Shown piece after piece: positions 55,238-64,000 of a stretch of 64,000 nucleotides of DNA. The notes below the pieces were generated by a model that worked only from the letters and a program-made list of their open reading frames with translations, was not told the origin of the DNA and made no database searches. Source of the stretch: Leptospira tipperaryensis. Its GTDB lineage: Bacteria; Spirochaetota; Leptospiria; Leptospirales; Leptospiraceae. The number at the start of each line of letters is the position of its first letter. Position 1 is the first letter of the stretch. A program made the position numbers and the translations under genes. The stretch lies in NCBI RefSeq assembly GCF_001729245.1, contig NZ_CP015218.1:372001-436000 (forward strand), written 5' to 3'.

Positions 55238-55990
55238 TTACGAAAAAGTTGCCGGATATACCGGAAACTCCGTAGAAAAAACTTCGGCCCGATCACGATC
55301 GGCGGAGGATTGTTCTTGGCGAACCGCTTTTGTTTCTCTTGGATAAGATAAACTTTTCCAAGAAACCATATATTTTAGAATAAAATCGGTAGCTTCCAGA
55401 TTTCGATTGGCGACGATCAGATCCTTTCCCCAAACCGTAATCCCATGTTTTTCGATGATACAAAACGGAACGACGGGCTTGTATTCTTTCAGATATCTTT
55501 CCAAACAATCGGAAATGTCCTGAACATTCGGAAAATTGTATATTACAGGAACATAAACTTTCGGATTCTCATCCCAGATCCCGTAAGCTTTTAAGATTTC
55601 GATGGAGGGAAGTTCCAGAAGAGCGATCGGTTCCGCTTTGGAAGTATTGGCTCCGATCAGATTGGATTCCAAGGTATGAACGTGAAGCCCGCATCCGGCG
55701 CCTTCTACGGCTCTATAAACCGCGCGGTGAATCGAAGTTTCCGCACTGGGCTTGAGTCCCTTTTCGGGTTTTGCTCCCTTAGAAGACGCGGGCTTTCCCG
55801 ATTCTAAATCGACAAAAAGAAAATTACGTTTGTTTAATAGGTTTTTGTCGAGTCCGCTTCCGCTGACCCAGAATCCGGATTCTCCCGCAAAACGAACGGA
55901 GAGATTGCCGGCGGTTCCGGGCATCCATCCGTTTTTGTGATAAGCGGCTCCCAACAAAGAGAGCCGTTCCAGTTGTTTTTTGACGGACAT
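55238..55990 (-). CDS. mtnB: Methylthioribulose-1-phosphate dehydratase MtnB
   Basis: 250 residues from the ATG at 55990, directly after the mtnD stop. Class II aldolase fold: GWMPGTAGNLSVR (residues 20-32), SAETSIHRAVY with the catalytic glutamate region, CGLHVHTLESNLIG (zinc histidines HxH, about 98-111) and IIEKHGITVWGKD (third histidine). MtnB removes water from methylthioribulose-1-phosphate in methionine salvage. A ~40-residue tail is longer than in other MtnB. The partner mtnD precedes it. Confidence 0.93.
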   Translation of the reverse strand: MSVKKQLERLSLLGAAYHKNGWMPGTAGNLSVRFAGESGFWVSGSGLDKNLLNKRNFLFVDLESGKPASSKGAKPEKGLKPSAETSIHRAVYRAVEGAGCGLHVHTLESNLIGANTSKAEPIALLELPSIEILKAYGIWDENPKVYVPVIYNFPNVQDISDCLERYLKEYKPVVPFCIIEKHGITVWGKDLIVANRNLEATDFILKYMVSWKSLSYPRETKAVRQEQSSADRDRAEVFSTEFPVYPATFS

Positions 55991-55991
55991 A

Positions 55992-56525
55992 TCAGTCCAG
56001 TGAATTGGTTTCTTCCACGTAGTTCGGAACCCAACCACTCATGTCTTGGAAGTAACGTACTGCCTTGATTCTTTTTTGATCGTCGAGATAGAACCAGTGA
56101 TTGGTGTTTCTCGGAACGGAAATAAAATCGTCTTTCACAACGTGAACTAAGAATTTTTCGCCCTTGAGAGCAAAACCGAAAACTCCGGATCCATCCACGA
56201 TATAACGAACTTCTTCGTCGGTGTGATAGTGAACTCTATCAAACTTTGCGAGCATCTCGCTCAAACCGGAGACGTTCGGATGAAGTACGATCAGATCTCG
56301 GGATTGGTATCCTTCTTTTTCTTTTAAGGTTTGAAAACGATCGTCGAGTTTACCTAAGAGACTTTCCTTTTCAGCGTCCGCCAAAACTTCTTTGTTCGTA
56401 AGTTCGGTCGCGCCTTCGGGAACTTTCCAATGATCGTAATCGATTCCTCTTTCTTTGAGAAAGGATTTTACTTCGTTTGTCTCCTTGATTTCAGGAAGAC
56501 CGTTTTGTCTTACTATCGTTGCCAT
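55992..56525 (-). CDS. mtnD: Acireductone dioxygenase MtnD
   Basis: 177 residues. Cupin with metal ligands [11 protein letters not shown] (H-x-H-x4-E, about 98-108) and histidine in [10 protein letters not shown] (about 139-148). It cleaves the acireductone intermediate to the keto-acid precursor of methionine. The Ni or Fe form cannot be told. Forms an operon with mtnB and probably the SDR gene. mtnA, mtnC and mtnK are not in the window. Confidence 0.95.
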   Translation of the reverse strand: MATIVRQNGLPEIKETNEVKSFLKERGIDYDHWKVPEGATELTNKEVLADAEKESLLGKLDDRFQTLKEKEGYQSRDLIVLHPNVSGLSEMLAKFDRVHYHTDEEVRYIVDGSGVFGFALKGEKFLVHVVKDDFISVPRNTNHWFYLDDQKRIKAVRYFQDMSGWVPNYVEETNSLD

Positions 56526-56544
56526 AGTAGTACCTCCGCAGATG

Positions 56545-57111
<567 letters not shown>

Positions 57112-57180
57112 GGATTTTCCTACGAATAGATTGCGCACCTTCTATTGGTTTTGAAACAGGCCCCCTGTCAAGAAAAAGAA

Positions 57181-57291
57181 GCCACACAAGGCGACCCTTA
57201 GAGAGCGTTGTGGCCAAAGGACGCGATAGCGGTTGGCTCTTAGCGAAGCTAAGAAATAGCGATCCGTAGCCCTCCAGAAGTTGTCTGGAGG
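57181..57291. other. Cluster of three hairpins upstream of efp
   Basis: GCCACA/TGTGGC (57181-57214), a perfect TCTTAGC-GAA-GCTAAGA (57238-57254), and CCTCCAGA-AGTTG-TCTGGAGG (57271-57291) lie in succession in the non-coding gap between efp and the PstS-like gene. The stretch may be a structured RNA or part of a dispersed repeat. No T-run follows the last hairpin. Confidence 0.45.
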
Positions 57292-57307
57292 ATCTTTAAG
57301 AAAAACC

Positions 57308-57451
57308 GTCGGAACTACGACAGTTCCACCGTAAAAGTCGCGCGCCCCACCCGAATTTTGGGCGGAGGGGCGGGTGGTGGAAAAATTCCAGAGACTTTCC
57401 TCTATCACAAAATCAAACTTTTCGCAAGCAAAAAGTCCCGTGTAGGAACTC
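57308..57451. repeat. Intergenic repeat, copy 1 (about 145 bp)
   Basis: Shares with 62120-62265 the start GTCGGAACTACGAC, a central GC-rich hairpin (CCACCC near 57347 with GGGTGG near 57372), the block GAGACTTTCCTCTATCAC and the ending AAAAAGTCCCGTGTAGGAACTC, at the same spacing. The shared part is too regular to be chance. No gene or inverted terminal repeat marks it as an insertion sequence. Confidence 0.8.
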
Positions 57452-57596
57452 AAACAAAGAGCTTTTCTAGGTCCGTTCTACCGAGTTGATGGAAAGGCAC
57501 AATCAAGCGCCGTCCGTCAAAGGAGCAAAATCGAGTTTTGGAGCCATTCTACGGAGTTCTTTGAACGATCCGAAGCGCCGAAAGCGATGTGGTAAT

Positions 57597-57625
57597 TTGT
57601 AATAATTCAAGCTCGAATTGTAATA
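57597..57625. promoter_or_regulatory. Direct repeat TTGTAATA x2, 21-bp period, upstream of the PstS-like gene
   Basis: TTGTAATA occurs at 57597-57604 and 57618-57625, i.e. with two helical turns between them, about 65-90 bp before the gene. This spacing is used by phosphate-response regulators, but the match to a Pho box is loose. Confidence 0.35.
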
Positions 57626-57686
57626 GACTTTTTTGAGATCAAAAACACGCTCCCGGGGAACTCAAGTAGGAACGTAAAGCAGACGT

Positions 57687-58598
57687 ATGAAATTGAAATC
57701 TCTAATCTTATTCGCAATCATTCTATCGGTAGCGCTTACCGGAAATTGTAAGCCGAAAGAAACGATCACAGTTACCGGATCCGAAACCATGCACATGATG
57801 CTTCAGATGATCGGATTGGAATATTCCAGAAAAAAATCCGGAACACAAGTGATCGTAAACGGTGGCGGCTCCATCGAAGGAATCGAAAAATTATTCCAGG
57901 GAAAGACGGACATCGCCGCTGCGAGCCGACCCCTTACTGAGAAAGAACTCAAAGAATTCGATTCGAGAGGAAAATTTGAATCTCTCGCGGTCGCTTACGA
58001 CGGAATCGCGATCATCGTAAATCCGTCCAACGCGGTTCGTAAGATCAGTTTGGAAACCGCTTCGAAAGTATTCTCCGGAGAAATCAGCGACTGGTCCAAA
58101 CTCGGAGGCAAGGCCGGAAAAATCCAAGTAGTCATTCGAAACGATAAGTCGGGAACAGCGGCTTACTTTGAAACTCACGTATTAAAACAAAAAGATCTCG
58201 GACAAAAAAATTACGAGGCTCGTAAGAATGTGGAATATTCGGCGACTTCGAAAATTGTTTCCGATAACGACGGAATGGCCGCAATCATCGATTCCAATCC
58301 GAACGCAATCGGGTTTATGGGAATGGGAAGCGCCCTCTTTGAAAACAAAGGAAGAGTCCGCGCCTTAGAATATTCTTTATCCGGAAAGGAACCATACGTA
58401 GTTCCGAGCATCGAGAACGTTTACAACAGAACGTATGAGTTATCGAGAGGATTGTATCTATTCTATCTTTCCGATCACGGACAAAAGATCGATGATTTTA
58501 TAACCTACGTTACGAGTGAAGAAGGTCAGAAGACCATTCTAAAAAGCGGATATCTTCGCGGTTCGCTTCCGACCGTGGAAGTCGAAGTAAAAAAATAG
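57687..58598 (+). CDS. PstS-like phosphate-binding lipoprotein
   Basis: 303 residues. Signal peptide with lipobox-like LTGNC (cysteine near residue 22), then VTGSETMHMMLQMIGLEYSR (GSxT/M phosphate loop), VNGGGSIEGIEKLFQGKTDI and AAASRPLTEKEL. The second lobe includes VVIRNDKSGTAAYFETHVLK and ENVYNRTYELSRGLYLFYL. These are the blocks of the PstS/SphX phosphate-binding family. pstCAB are not adjacent, so it may be a stand-alone or scavenging protein. It follows a 570-base gap filled by hairpins, repeat copy 1 and the TTGTAATA repeats. Confidence 0.88.
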   Translation: MKLKSLILFAIILSVALTGNCKPKETITVTGSETMHMMLQMIGLEYSRKKSGTQVIVNGGGSIEGIEKLFQGKTDIAAASRPLTEKELKEFDSRGKFESLAVAYDGIAIIVNPSNAVRKISLETASKVFSGEISDWSKLGGKAGKIQVVIRNDKSGTAAYFETHVLKQKDLGQKNYEARKNVEYSATSKIVSDNDGMAAIIDSNPNAIGFMGMGSALFENKGRVRALEYSLSGKEPYVVPSIENVYNRTYELSRGLYLFYLSDHGQKIDDFITYVTSEEGQKTILKSGYLRGSLPTVEVEVKK

Positions 58599-58674
58599 AA
58601 TAAAACTTTAGAATCCCGAGATTTTTTGAAAGGAAAAGGATTGATTTTCAACATTCTCGGGATCTAATCAAACT

Positions 58675-59001
58675 ATGAGTCGCCGTACTTTACTCGGAAT
58701 CGTTGCGCTGATCGTAGCAGGATGTTTTCTTGCAGACGGTTTTGCGGAGAGTAAATTAGAATCTTATAAACCCTTTGTAAGAGCGAAGGCCCAGTCCAGA
58801 ACCATCACTCAGGTTTCCAATCCTTTCGCAAAGGGAATTTCATTCGGCGACGACGATAAAGGCCGAGTCGACTTTCTCAGACTGGATTGTTTCTCCGGTA
58901 AATTCTTACCAAACCATACCGTCCCCAAAATCGAAATCATATCCGGTAGAGTTTCTCTCTCTTTTCGTTACCTCTCTCTACCCCCACCGACGGCTGTTTA
59001 A
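58675..59001 (+). CDS. Small exported or lipoprotein-like hypothetical protein
   Basis: 108 residues. Hydrophobic start RTLLGIVALIVAGCFLADGF, with LIVAGC fitting a lipobox at residue 17, or a signal cut at FAES. The mature part is short, polar and of ordinary composition, with no motif. It follows the PstS-like gene by 76 bases on the same strand and could be co-transcribed. The tail after about residue 90 looks less protein-like, so a frame end or slip there cannot be excluded. Confidence 0.55.
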   Translation: MSRRTLLGIVALIVAGCFLADGFAESKLESYKPFVRAKAQSRTITQVSNPFAKGISFGDDDKGRVDFLRLDCFSGKFLPNHTVPKIEIISGRVSLSFRYLSLPPPTAV

Positions 59002-59023
59002 GGAACCATTCAATTCTGTATTA

Positions 59024-59044
59024 GGGAGTAAGTCTCCCCGTTTT
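59024..59044 (+). terminator. Short terminator-like hairpin
   Basis: GGGAG (59024-59028) pairs with CTCCC (59034-59038) across TAAGT, followed by CGTTTTG. It sits 23 bases beyond the stop of the small exported protein. Confidence 0.55.
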
Positions 59045-59185
59045 GAGGCAGTCGTTTCTTTGGGCAAAGAGAACCTTCTTCCTCGGACGCACACAGAATC
59101 TCCTTTTTGGAATCATTCTCATTCTTGTTCTGAATCTCCTAAAACTTGAGAATGTCCCCGACCGGAGATGCAATATAAAACGATG

Positions 59186-59226
59186 GCCGGAAGCAGGTTT
59201 CGAAAGTCCTCCTTCCGGCTTTTTTT
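59186..59226 (+). terminator. Strong intrinsic terminator
   Basis: GCCGGAAG (59186-59193) pairs perfectly with CTTCCGGC (59212-59219), followed by seven T's. It closes the PstS-like/small-protein unit, or a short transcript from the 59045-59185 gap, and insulates the aminomutase gene. Confidence 0.9.
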
Positions 59227-59251
59227 AGAAAGGAAGAATTTCAGTTCTTAG

Positions 59252-60410
59252 TTGACGGAAGACACGAAGATCCGAGGATTTCAGAAGAGCAACGGAGTGA
59301 TTCCACTGTCCACTTTTCCTTTTACCCAAACCTCACCCGTCCAAAACCAAACCACAAACCAGCCCGAGTGGTTGAATTGGAAATGGCAGATTCAAAATCG
59401 AATCAAAACACAAGAAGAACTGGGTGAAAAAATCGAACTCACTCCAAAAGAAAAACTCTCCTTTGACGCGTGTTCGACATTCTTCGCATTCTCCGTAACG
59501 CCTTATTATCTCGATCTCGCCGATCCCGAGGACCCGAACTGCCCGATTCGACTTCAGATCGTTCCTCAGGAAGAAGAGTTGATCCGAAACGGTTTTGAAA
59601 AACAGGATCCTCTCGCGGAAGAATCTCATATGCCGGTCAAAGGAGTTACACACCGTTATCCGGATCGGGCGCTCTGGTATCTTTCGCACGTCTGCGCCGT
59701 CTACTGCAGATTCTGCACTCGCAAAAGAAAGGTGAGTAAGTCCTTTCACACTCCGGGAAAGGAAGAATGGGATCAGGCTCTCGCGTATTTTCGAGCGCAT
59801 ACCGAAATCAAAGAAGTGATTCTTTCCGGTGGAGATCCTCTCAATCTTTCCGACGATCGATTGGATTATCTTCTTGGGGAACTCAAATCCATTTCGCATA
59901 TCAATCAGGTGAGAATTCATACTCGATATCCGGTGACACTTCCGATGAGGATCGATTCTTCTCTTTGTAGAGTTTTAAAAAAACACTTCCCGATTTATCT
60001 CGTCACTCATTTCAATCATCCGAAAGAAATCACTCCTCTTGTGAAAGAAAGGATCGCACTTCTCATCCAAGAAGGAAACGTGATGGTTCTCAACCAAGGC
60101 GTTCTTCTAAAAGGGATCAATGATTCTCCCGAAATCCTAAAGGAACTGTTTTACGGGCTGACCGCGATCGGAATCAAACCCTACTATCTGCATCAGTGCG
60201 ACGAGGTCTGGGGAAGCAGCGGATTCCGAGTGGAAATCGCAAAAGGCGTCGAGATCATGAAACAGATTCGGGGAAGAATCTCCGGACTTTCCGTTCCTCT
60301 TTACGTCGTGGATCTTACCGGAGGCGGAGGAAAGGTTCCTTTACCCGCGGAATATCTGGCTGAAAAGAAGGAACATTCTTATCTCTTTCGTAATTATCAG
60401 GACGACCTCT

Positions 60411-60427
<17 letters not shown>
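59252..60427 (+). CDS. KamA/EpmB family radical-SAM lysine 2,3-aminomutase
   Basis: 391 residues from a TTG at 59252. WLNWKWQIQNRI is the conserved KamA N-terminal block. HVCAVYCRFCTRKRKVSKSF (about 149-168) is the radical-SAM CxxxCxxC site; VILSGGDPLNLSDDRLDYLL, RIHTRYPVTLPMRID and VVDLTGGGGKVPLPAEY (PLP and lysine-binding region) follow. The family either makes beta-lysine as an osmolyte or metabolite (KamA) or for EF-P modification (EpmB). Length lies between the two. Because efp is 2 kb away, the EpmB role is attractive, but no epmA was seen. Overlaps the next gene by 17 bases. Confidence 0.9.
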
Positions 60428-61013
<586 letters not shown>

Positions 61014-61067
61014 TCTTCTTGACCAATTCTGTACAGGTCCATATTCTATCCCTTACAAGGATCTGAC

Positions 61068-61274
<207 letters not shown>

Positions 61275-61283
61275 AGAGGGAAG

Positions 61284-62039
61284 ATGGAGTCGATCAAACA
61301 AAATCTGCAAACCGTTTTTTCCCTAAAGCCGTTTGAGATCCTTTATTACGGATCCAGACAAAGGGGAGATTTTCGGGATTCGTCCGATTTTAATTTTTTT
61401 CTTTTGGCTGACCCGAGCGATCAGCTAAAAAGCACATTCTTACGAGAGATCAACGCAATCTTAAGTCCTCTCGAAGAAATCGCGCCCGTACATTTAGTCA
61501 CGGCGGACACAGATTCTTTCTTAGCGAGACTTCGTGTCTTCGAACCTTCCGCAACTCATATCTGTGAAATGGGAGAACCATTTTTCGGGAAAGAATACTT
61601 TCCTCTTCTCGTGGAAGAATGGAACAAACTCAAATCCAATCCGATCGATTCAGTCGCGACCGGAAAACATCTCAGAAAGAGATATCGTTTTTATAAGAGC
61701 ATCTCTCCAAGAAGTACCAAAGAAGAAATTATGAGAATGGAGAGATTGGTCGCTCTTTATCTCCAAAACTGGATCTTTAGAGAAATCGAGGACCTGAGTT
61801 GGATCGAGGTCGTACACGCCGACATTCCTTCCAGACTGATCGGGATGATTCGCGAACTCTACAAGAAGGAAGCTACGGAAAACACTTTAGAAATTTTGAA
61901 TCTTTATGAAGACATTCTAAAGTTAAAAACCGAAATCAGAAATCATCAGAATCCTTTTTCTGCGGAGAAGTTTCAGACTCTCAAAGAAACGATTCGTTTC
62001 GAAGAAAAAGAAATCAAAATTCTCAAATTAAATTACTGA
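61284..62039 (+). CDS. Nucleotidyltransferase-fold protein with a substituted metal ligand
   Basis: 251 residues. ILYYGSRQRGDFRDSSDFNF (about 20-39) is the Pol-beta superfamily GSxxxG...DxD motif, but the second aspartate is asparagine (SDFN). The C-terminal ~120 residues are helical (HEPN-like, e.g. RLVALYLQNWIFREIEDLSW). Enzymes of this fold transfer nucleotides to antibiotics, proteins or RNA; with DxN the activity may be lost or altered. A strong terminator follows. It is read with the 68-residue gene. Confidence 0.75.
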   Translation: MESIKQNLQTVFSLKPFEILYYGSRQRGDFRDSSDFNFFLLADPSDQLKSTFLREINAILSPLEEIAPVHLVTADTDSFLARLRVFEPSATHICEMGEPFFGKEYFPLLVEEWNKLKSNPIDSVATGKHLRKRYRFYKSISPRSTKEEIMRMERLVALYLQNWIFREIEDLSWIEVVHADIPSRLIGMIRELYKKEATENTLEILNLYEDILKLKTEIRNHQNPFSAEKFQTLKETIRFEEKEIKILKLNY

Positions 62040-62042
62040 TAA

Positions 62043-62083
62043 GAGTCCTGGAAGGAATCACCTTTCTTTCCAGGACTCTTTTT
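62043..62083 (+). terminator. Strong intrinsic terminator
   Basis: GAGTCCTGGAA (62043-62053) pairs with TTCCAGGACTC (62068-62078), followed by five T's. It ends the 61068-62039 transcript. The rest of the gap to 62466 is repeat copy 2 and unassigned sequence. Confidence 0.92.
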
Positions 62084-62119
62084 GTCTTTTCCACAAATAA
62101 CGAAATCTCAAGAGAACTT

Positions 62120-62265
62120 TGTCGGAACTACGACGATTTTCTGTAAGAGCCGGGGCGCCCCTCCCTGATTTTGGGTGGAGGGGTGAGGTGGCGGGAAAAT
62201 TCGGGAGACTTTGCTTTATCACGAAAATCTACTTTTTGCAAGAAAAAAGTCCCGTGTAGGAACTC
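62120..62265. repeat. Intergenic repeat, copy 2 (about 145 bp)
   Basis: Second copy of the element at 57308-57451: GTCGGAACTACGAC at 62120-62133, a GC hairpin where CCCCTCC (62157-62163) pairs with GGAGGGG (62176-62182), GAGACTTTGCTTTATCAC near 62205, and AAAAAGTCCCGTGTAGGAACTC ending at 62265. The hairpin arms differ from copy 1 but still pair, so the structure is kept while the sequence changes. No gene lies between here and 62466. Confidence 0.8.
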
Positions 62266-62465
62266 TTACAAAAATACACTCTGGCTGCGTTTTAATTCAA
62301 AACAGCACCGAAAATCCGCTTCCGGTTTTTTGAGGACGGACACTTCGTAACGAGTTCTCACGACGTCGGAAGATTGGCGATTCATTGGAAAATCCGTTTT
62401 GAGCGGTTCGGTCTTTCAGAGGCGCACTTCGCGTTCGATGCGGAAACTCTTCAACTCCGTTTCGT

Positions 62466-63497
62466 CTAACGTTTTGAAAATAGGTAGTGAGAAACGATCC
62501 ATTCTTCTCCGTTTCGAAACTTCCAGAGTTCAGCGCAGGCCATAAAAAACACCTTCCAATAGACGAACCATTTTATGGCTTGATCAGCTCCATAGGTTTC
62601 GGAAAGAATTTTCCTTACTTGATCCTTATTTTGAACCATTCCATTCAACCAAGCTTCGGAAGTTTTTGCATAGTGGCTTCCATTGACCACCCATTGATTC
62701 TGAATTTGAAAGTCTTTCTGGAAATACAAAAATAAATCGTGAGAAGGCATTTGCCCGCCGGTAAAGAAATATTTGGACATCCAATCCGTATCGTCTATAA
62801 CGTCAAACGCATAAGCAAATTTATGATGCGTAAAGATATGCACGAAGAAAAGCCCCTTCGGTTTTAAGAATCCGGAAAATTTTTCGAAAAGCCTTTCATA
62901 GTTCTTCATGTGCTCCAGCATCTCCACCGAGACAAGACGATCGAATTTTTTTGCGATCTTAAACTCGTTCATATCCGCAGTAAGAATCGTAAGATTTTTG
63001 AGTCCCCTTTTTTTGGCTTCTCCATCGATAAACTTTTTCTGACTCTTAGAATTGGAAACACCCGTAATCGAAGACTTAGGAAACTTCTCCGCCATATAAA
63101 GAGATAAGGATCCCCAGCCGCATCCGAGATCCAGGACGCTCATCCCATTTTCAATTTGAGCTCTTTCGCAAGTGATTTCGAGCATTTTCCTTTCGGATTC
63201 GTCAAATGAAGTATTCTCTGTTTCCCAAAAGCCCGAACTGTATTTCATGTGTTTTCCCATCACGAGTTTGAAAAACTCGGAAGGAACTTCGTAGTGTTGT
63301 TCGTTCGCCGCACCCGTATGAATCGCGATCGGAGATTTTTTCAACGAGTTCACGTATTCCATCAGATGTTTCTGATTTTTTTCAAGAGAACCCTTGTCTT
63401 CATCTTTCAAACGTTGTTTCAACAATTGACGGATTCGAAACCGAATCAGCCAATGCGGAAAAATATCTTTTTCCATTAGATCGTAAATCCATTTCAT
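62466..63497 (-). CDS. Cyclopropane-fatty-acyl-phospholipid synthase family methyltransferase
   Basis: 343 residues from the ATG at 63497, with AAAGGAA 8 bases upstream; the frame to 63671 is an unused extension. AIHTGAANEQHYEVPSEFFK and KHMKYSSGFWETEN are CFA-synthase blocks, MSVLDLGCGWGSLSLYMAEK (about 120-139) is the S-adenosylmethionine motif, and FDRLVSVEMLEHMKNYERLF follows. C-terminal half has DDTDWMSKYFFTGGQMPSHD. It methylates unsaturated lipids, but may make other SAM-dependent products. Located just upstream of the DUF1295 gene, a frequent partner of CFA synthase. Confidence 0.88.
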   Translation of the reverse strand: MKWIYDLMEKDIFPHWLIRFRIRQLLKQRLKDEDKGSLEKNQKHLMEYVNSLKKSPIAIHTGAANEQHYEVPSEFFKLVMGKHMKYSSGFWETENTSFDESERKMLEITCERAQIENGMSVLDLGCGWGSLSLYMAEKFPKSSITGVSNSKSQKKFIDGEAKKRGLKNLTILTADMNEFKIAKKFDRLVSVEMLEHMKNYERLFEKFSGFLKPKGLFFVHIFTHHKFAYAFDVIDDTDWMSKYFFTGGQMPSHDLFLYFQKDFQIQNQWVVNGSHYAKTSEAWLNGMVQNKDQVRKILSETYGADQAIKWFVYWKVFFMACAELWKFRNGEEWIVSHYLFSKR

Positions 63498-63606
63498 GAA
63501 AGAATTTCCTTTTATTTTAATAGATTCAATATTTAGAATGTGTTTTAAACTCAAAGATCCGGTTTCCAAAAGAAGGAAATAATTTTTATTCCGAAATTCT
63601 CGATAT

Positions 63607-64000
63607 CTAAGCCTTTGGAAACCAAGGAAAGAATGCGTTCGTCTTTCTGCTATATTCTTTATACAAATCACCCTTGGACTTCAGTTGACCCACTTCATTC
63701 AAAGGAACCCCTGTCACTTTTGTGAGAAGAATAAACATTACGATCGGTGAAATCAAACCAATCCACCCGAATGGAGAACCCAGAGAGAATAACCCAAAGC
63801 CCACCCAGATCAACCATTCAAAGAAATAATTCGGGTGTCTCGAATATCTCCACAATCCTACATCGCAAACCTTACCCTTATTCTCAGCATTCTTCTTAAA
63901 TTCGTTTAGCTGGAAGTCGGCCCAAGCCTCGCCTAACACCGAAAAGATAAAGAGGGCTATTCCGAAAATTTCGAAATAATTCGTATTTGGGTTTTCGTTG
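63607..64000 (-). CDS. DUF1295 / steroid 5-alpha-reductase-like membrane protein, C-terminal part
   Basis: The frame stays open to the window edge (the first visible residues are NENPNTNYF), so only the last 131 residues are seen. Two hydrophobic segments (WLIWVGFGLFSLGSPFGWIG, SPIVMFILLTKVTGVP) and the motif KVCDVGLWRYSRHPNYFFEW, typical of DUF1295 and isoprenylcysteine methyltransferase-type membrane enzymes. The gene is probably co-transcribed with the CFA-type gene (110 bases between). Product of the reaction unknown. Confidence 0.85.
   Translation of the reverse strand, partial: NENPNTNYFEIFGIALFIFSVLGEAWADFQLNEFKKNAENKGKVCDVGLWRYSRHPNYFFEWLIWVGFGLFSLGSPFGWIGLISPIVMFILLTKVTGVPLNEVGQLKSKGDLYKEYSRKTNAFFPWFPKA

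Noticed and set aside
59043..59228. 61-codon frame starting with TTG
   Set aside because: It has no ribosome-binding site and runs into the stem of the strong terminator at 59186-59226, which a real gene is unlikely to do.

Overview
The window looks like a chromosomal segment of a pathogenic-clade Leptospira (Spirochaetes). The support is Leptospira-restricted families (a DUF1564 protein, small lipoproteins with a spirochaetal lipobox), frequent TTG/GTG starts, tightly overlapping operons, and B12-made-from-glutamate gene content. By eye the G+C is in the mid-40s percent, higher than L. interrogans, so a high-GC species of the pathogen group is an inference, not a proof. No rRNA, tRNA, CRISPR array, transposase or prophage gene was seen.

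Layout. 1-6829: the 3' end of an unknown gene, then a minus-strand operon (WbpM/PglF-type sugar-nucleotide dehydratase, SspB-like adaptor, NCS2-type permease), a plus-strand STAS-like/zinc-ribbon protein and a 709-residue membrane-anchored protein of unknown function. 7140-26722: a cobalamin riboswitch followed by a 21-gene, almost gap-free cobalamin operon covering cobalt uptake (cbtBA), the cobalt-early corrin ring pathway (cbiX, cbiL, cbiH, cbiF, cbiG, cbiD, cbiET, cbiC), amidation, adenosylation and nucleotide-loop assembly (cbiA, cobO, cobD-cbiP fusion, cbiB, cobU, cobC), plus cbiZ, a HemD-like protein, DUF3209 and a flavin reductase. 26790-29169: a second, more compact cobalamin riboswitch in front of a TonB-dependent receptor. 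So one vitamin controls both synthesis and import here.

29176-41759: housekeeping and accessory genes: two enzymes of detoxification type (GST-like, haloalkane dehalogenase), a minus-strand cell-surface-signalling-like module (ECF sigma, FecR-type anti-sigma, HAMP membrane protein, secreted FecR protein), a DUF547 protein, a DUF1564 protein, a small lipoprotein overlapping a GH5 glycosidase, and a patatin phospholipase. 41851-42103 on the minus strand: a non-coding stretch with a good promoter, five hairpins and a perfect Shine-Dalgarno followed by very short reading frames; this is the best candidate for an undescribed element in the window.

42139-64000: MFS transporter, CoA transferase, LpxH-like phosphatase, FMN glutamate-synthase-like protein, Yip1 protein, thioesterase, retinol-saturase-like oxidoreductase, PadR regulator with tandem palindromic operator, a hybrid 7TM/PAS histidine kinase, methionine salvage mtnB/mtnD, efp, a PstS-like lipoprotein, a KamA/EpmB radical-SAM aminomutase, small Leptospira proteins, a nucleotidyltransferase-like protein with a substituted metal ligand, CFA synthase and the end of a DUF1295 gene. 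Two copies of a roughly 145-bp intergenic repeat lie at 57308-57451 and 62120-62265.
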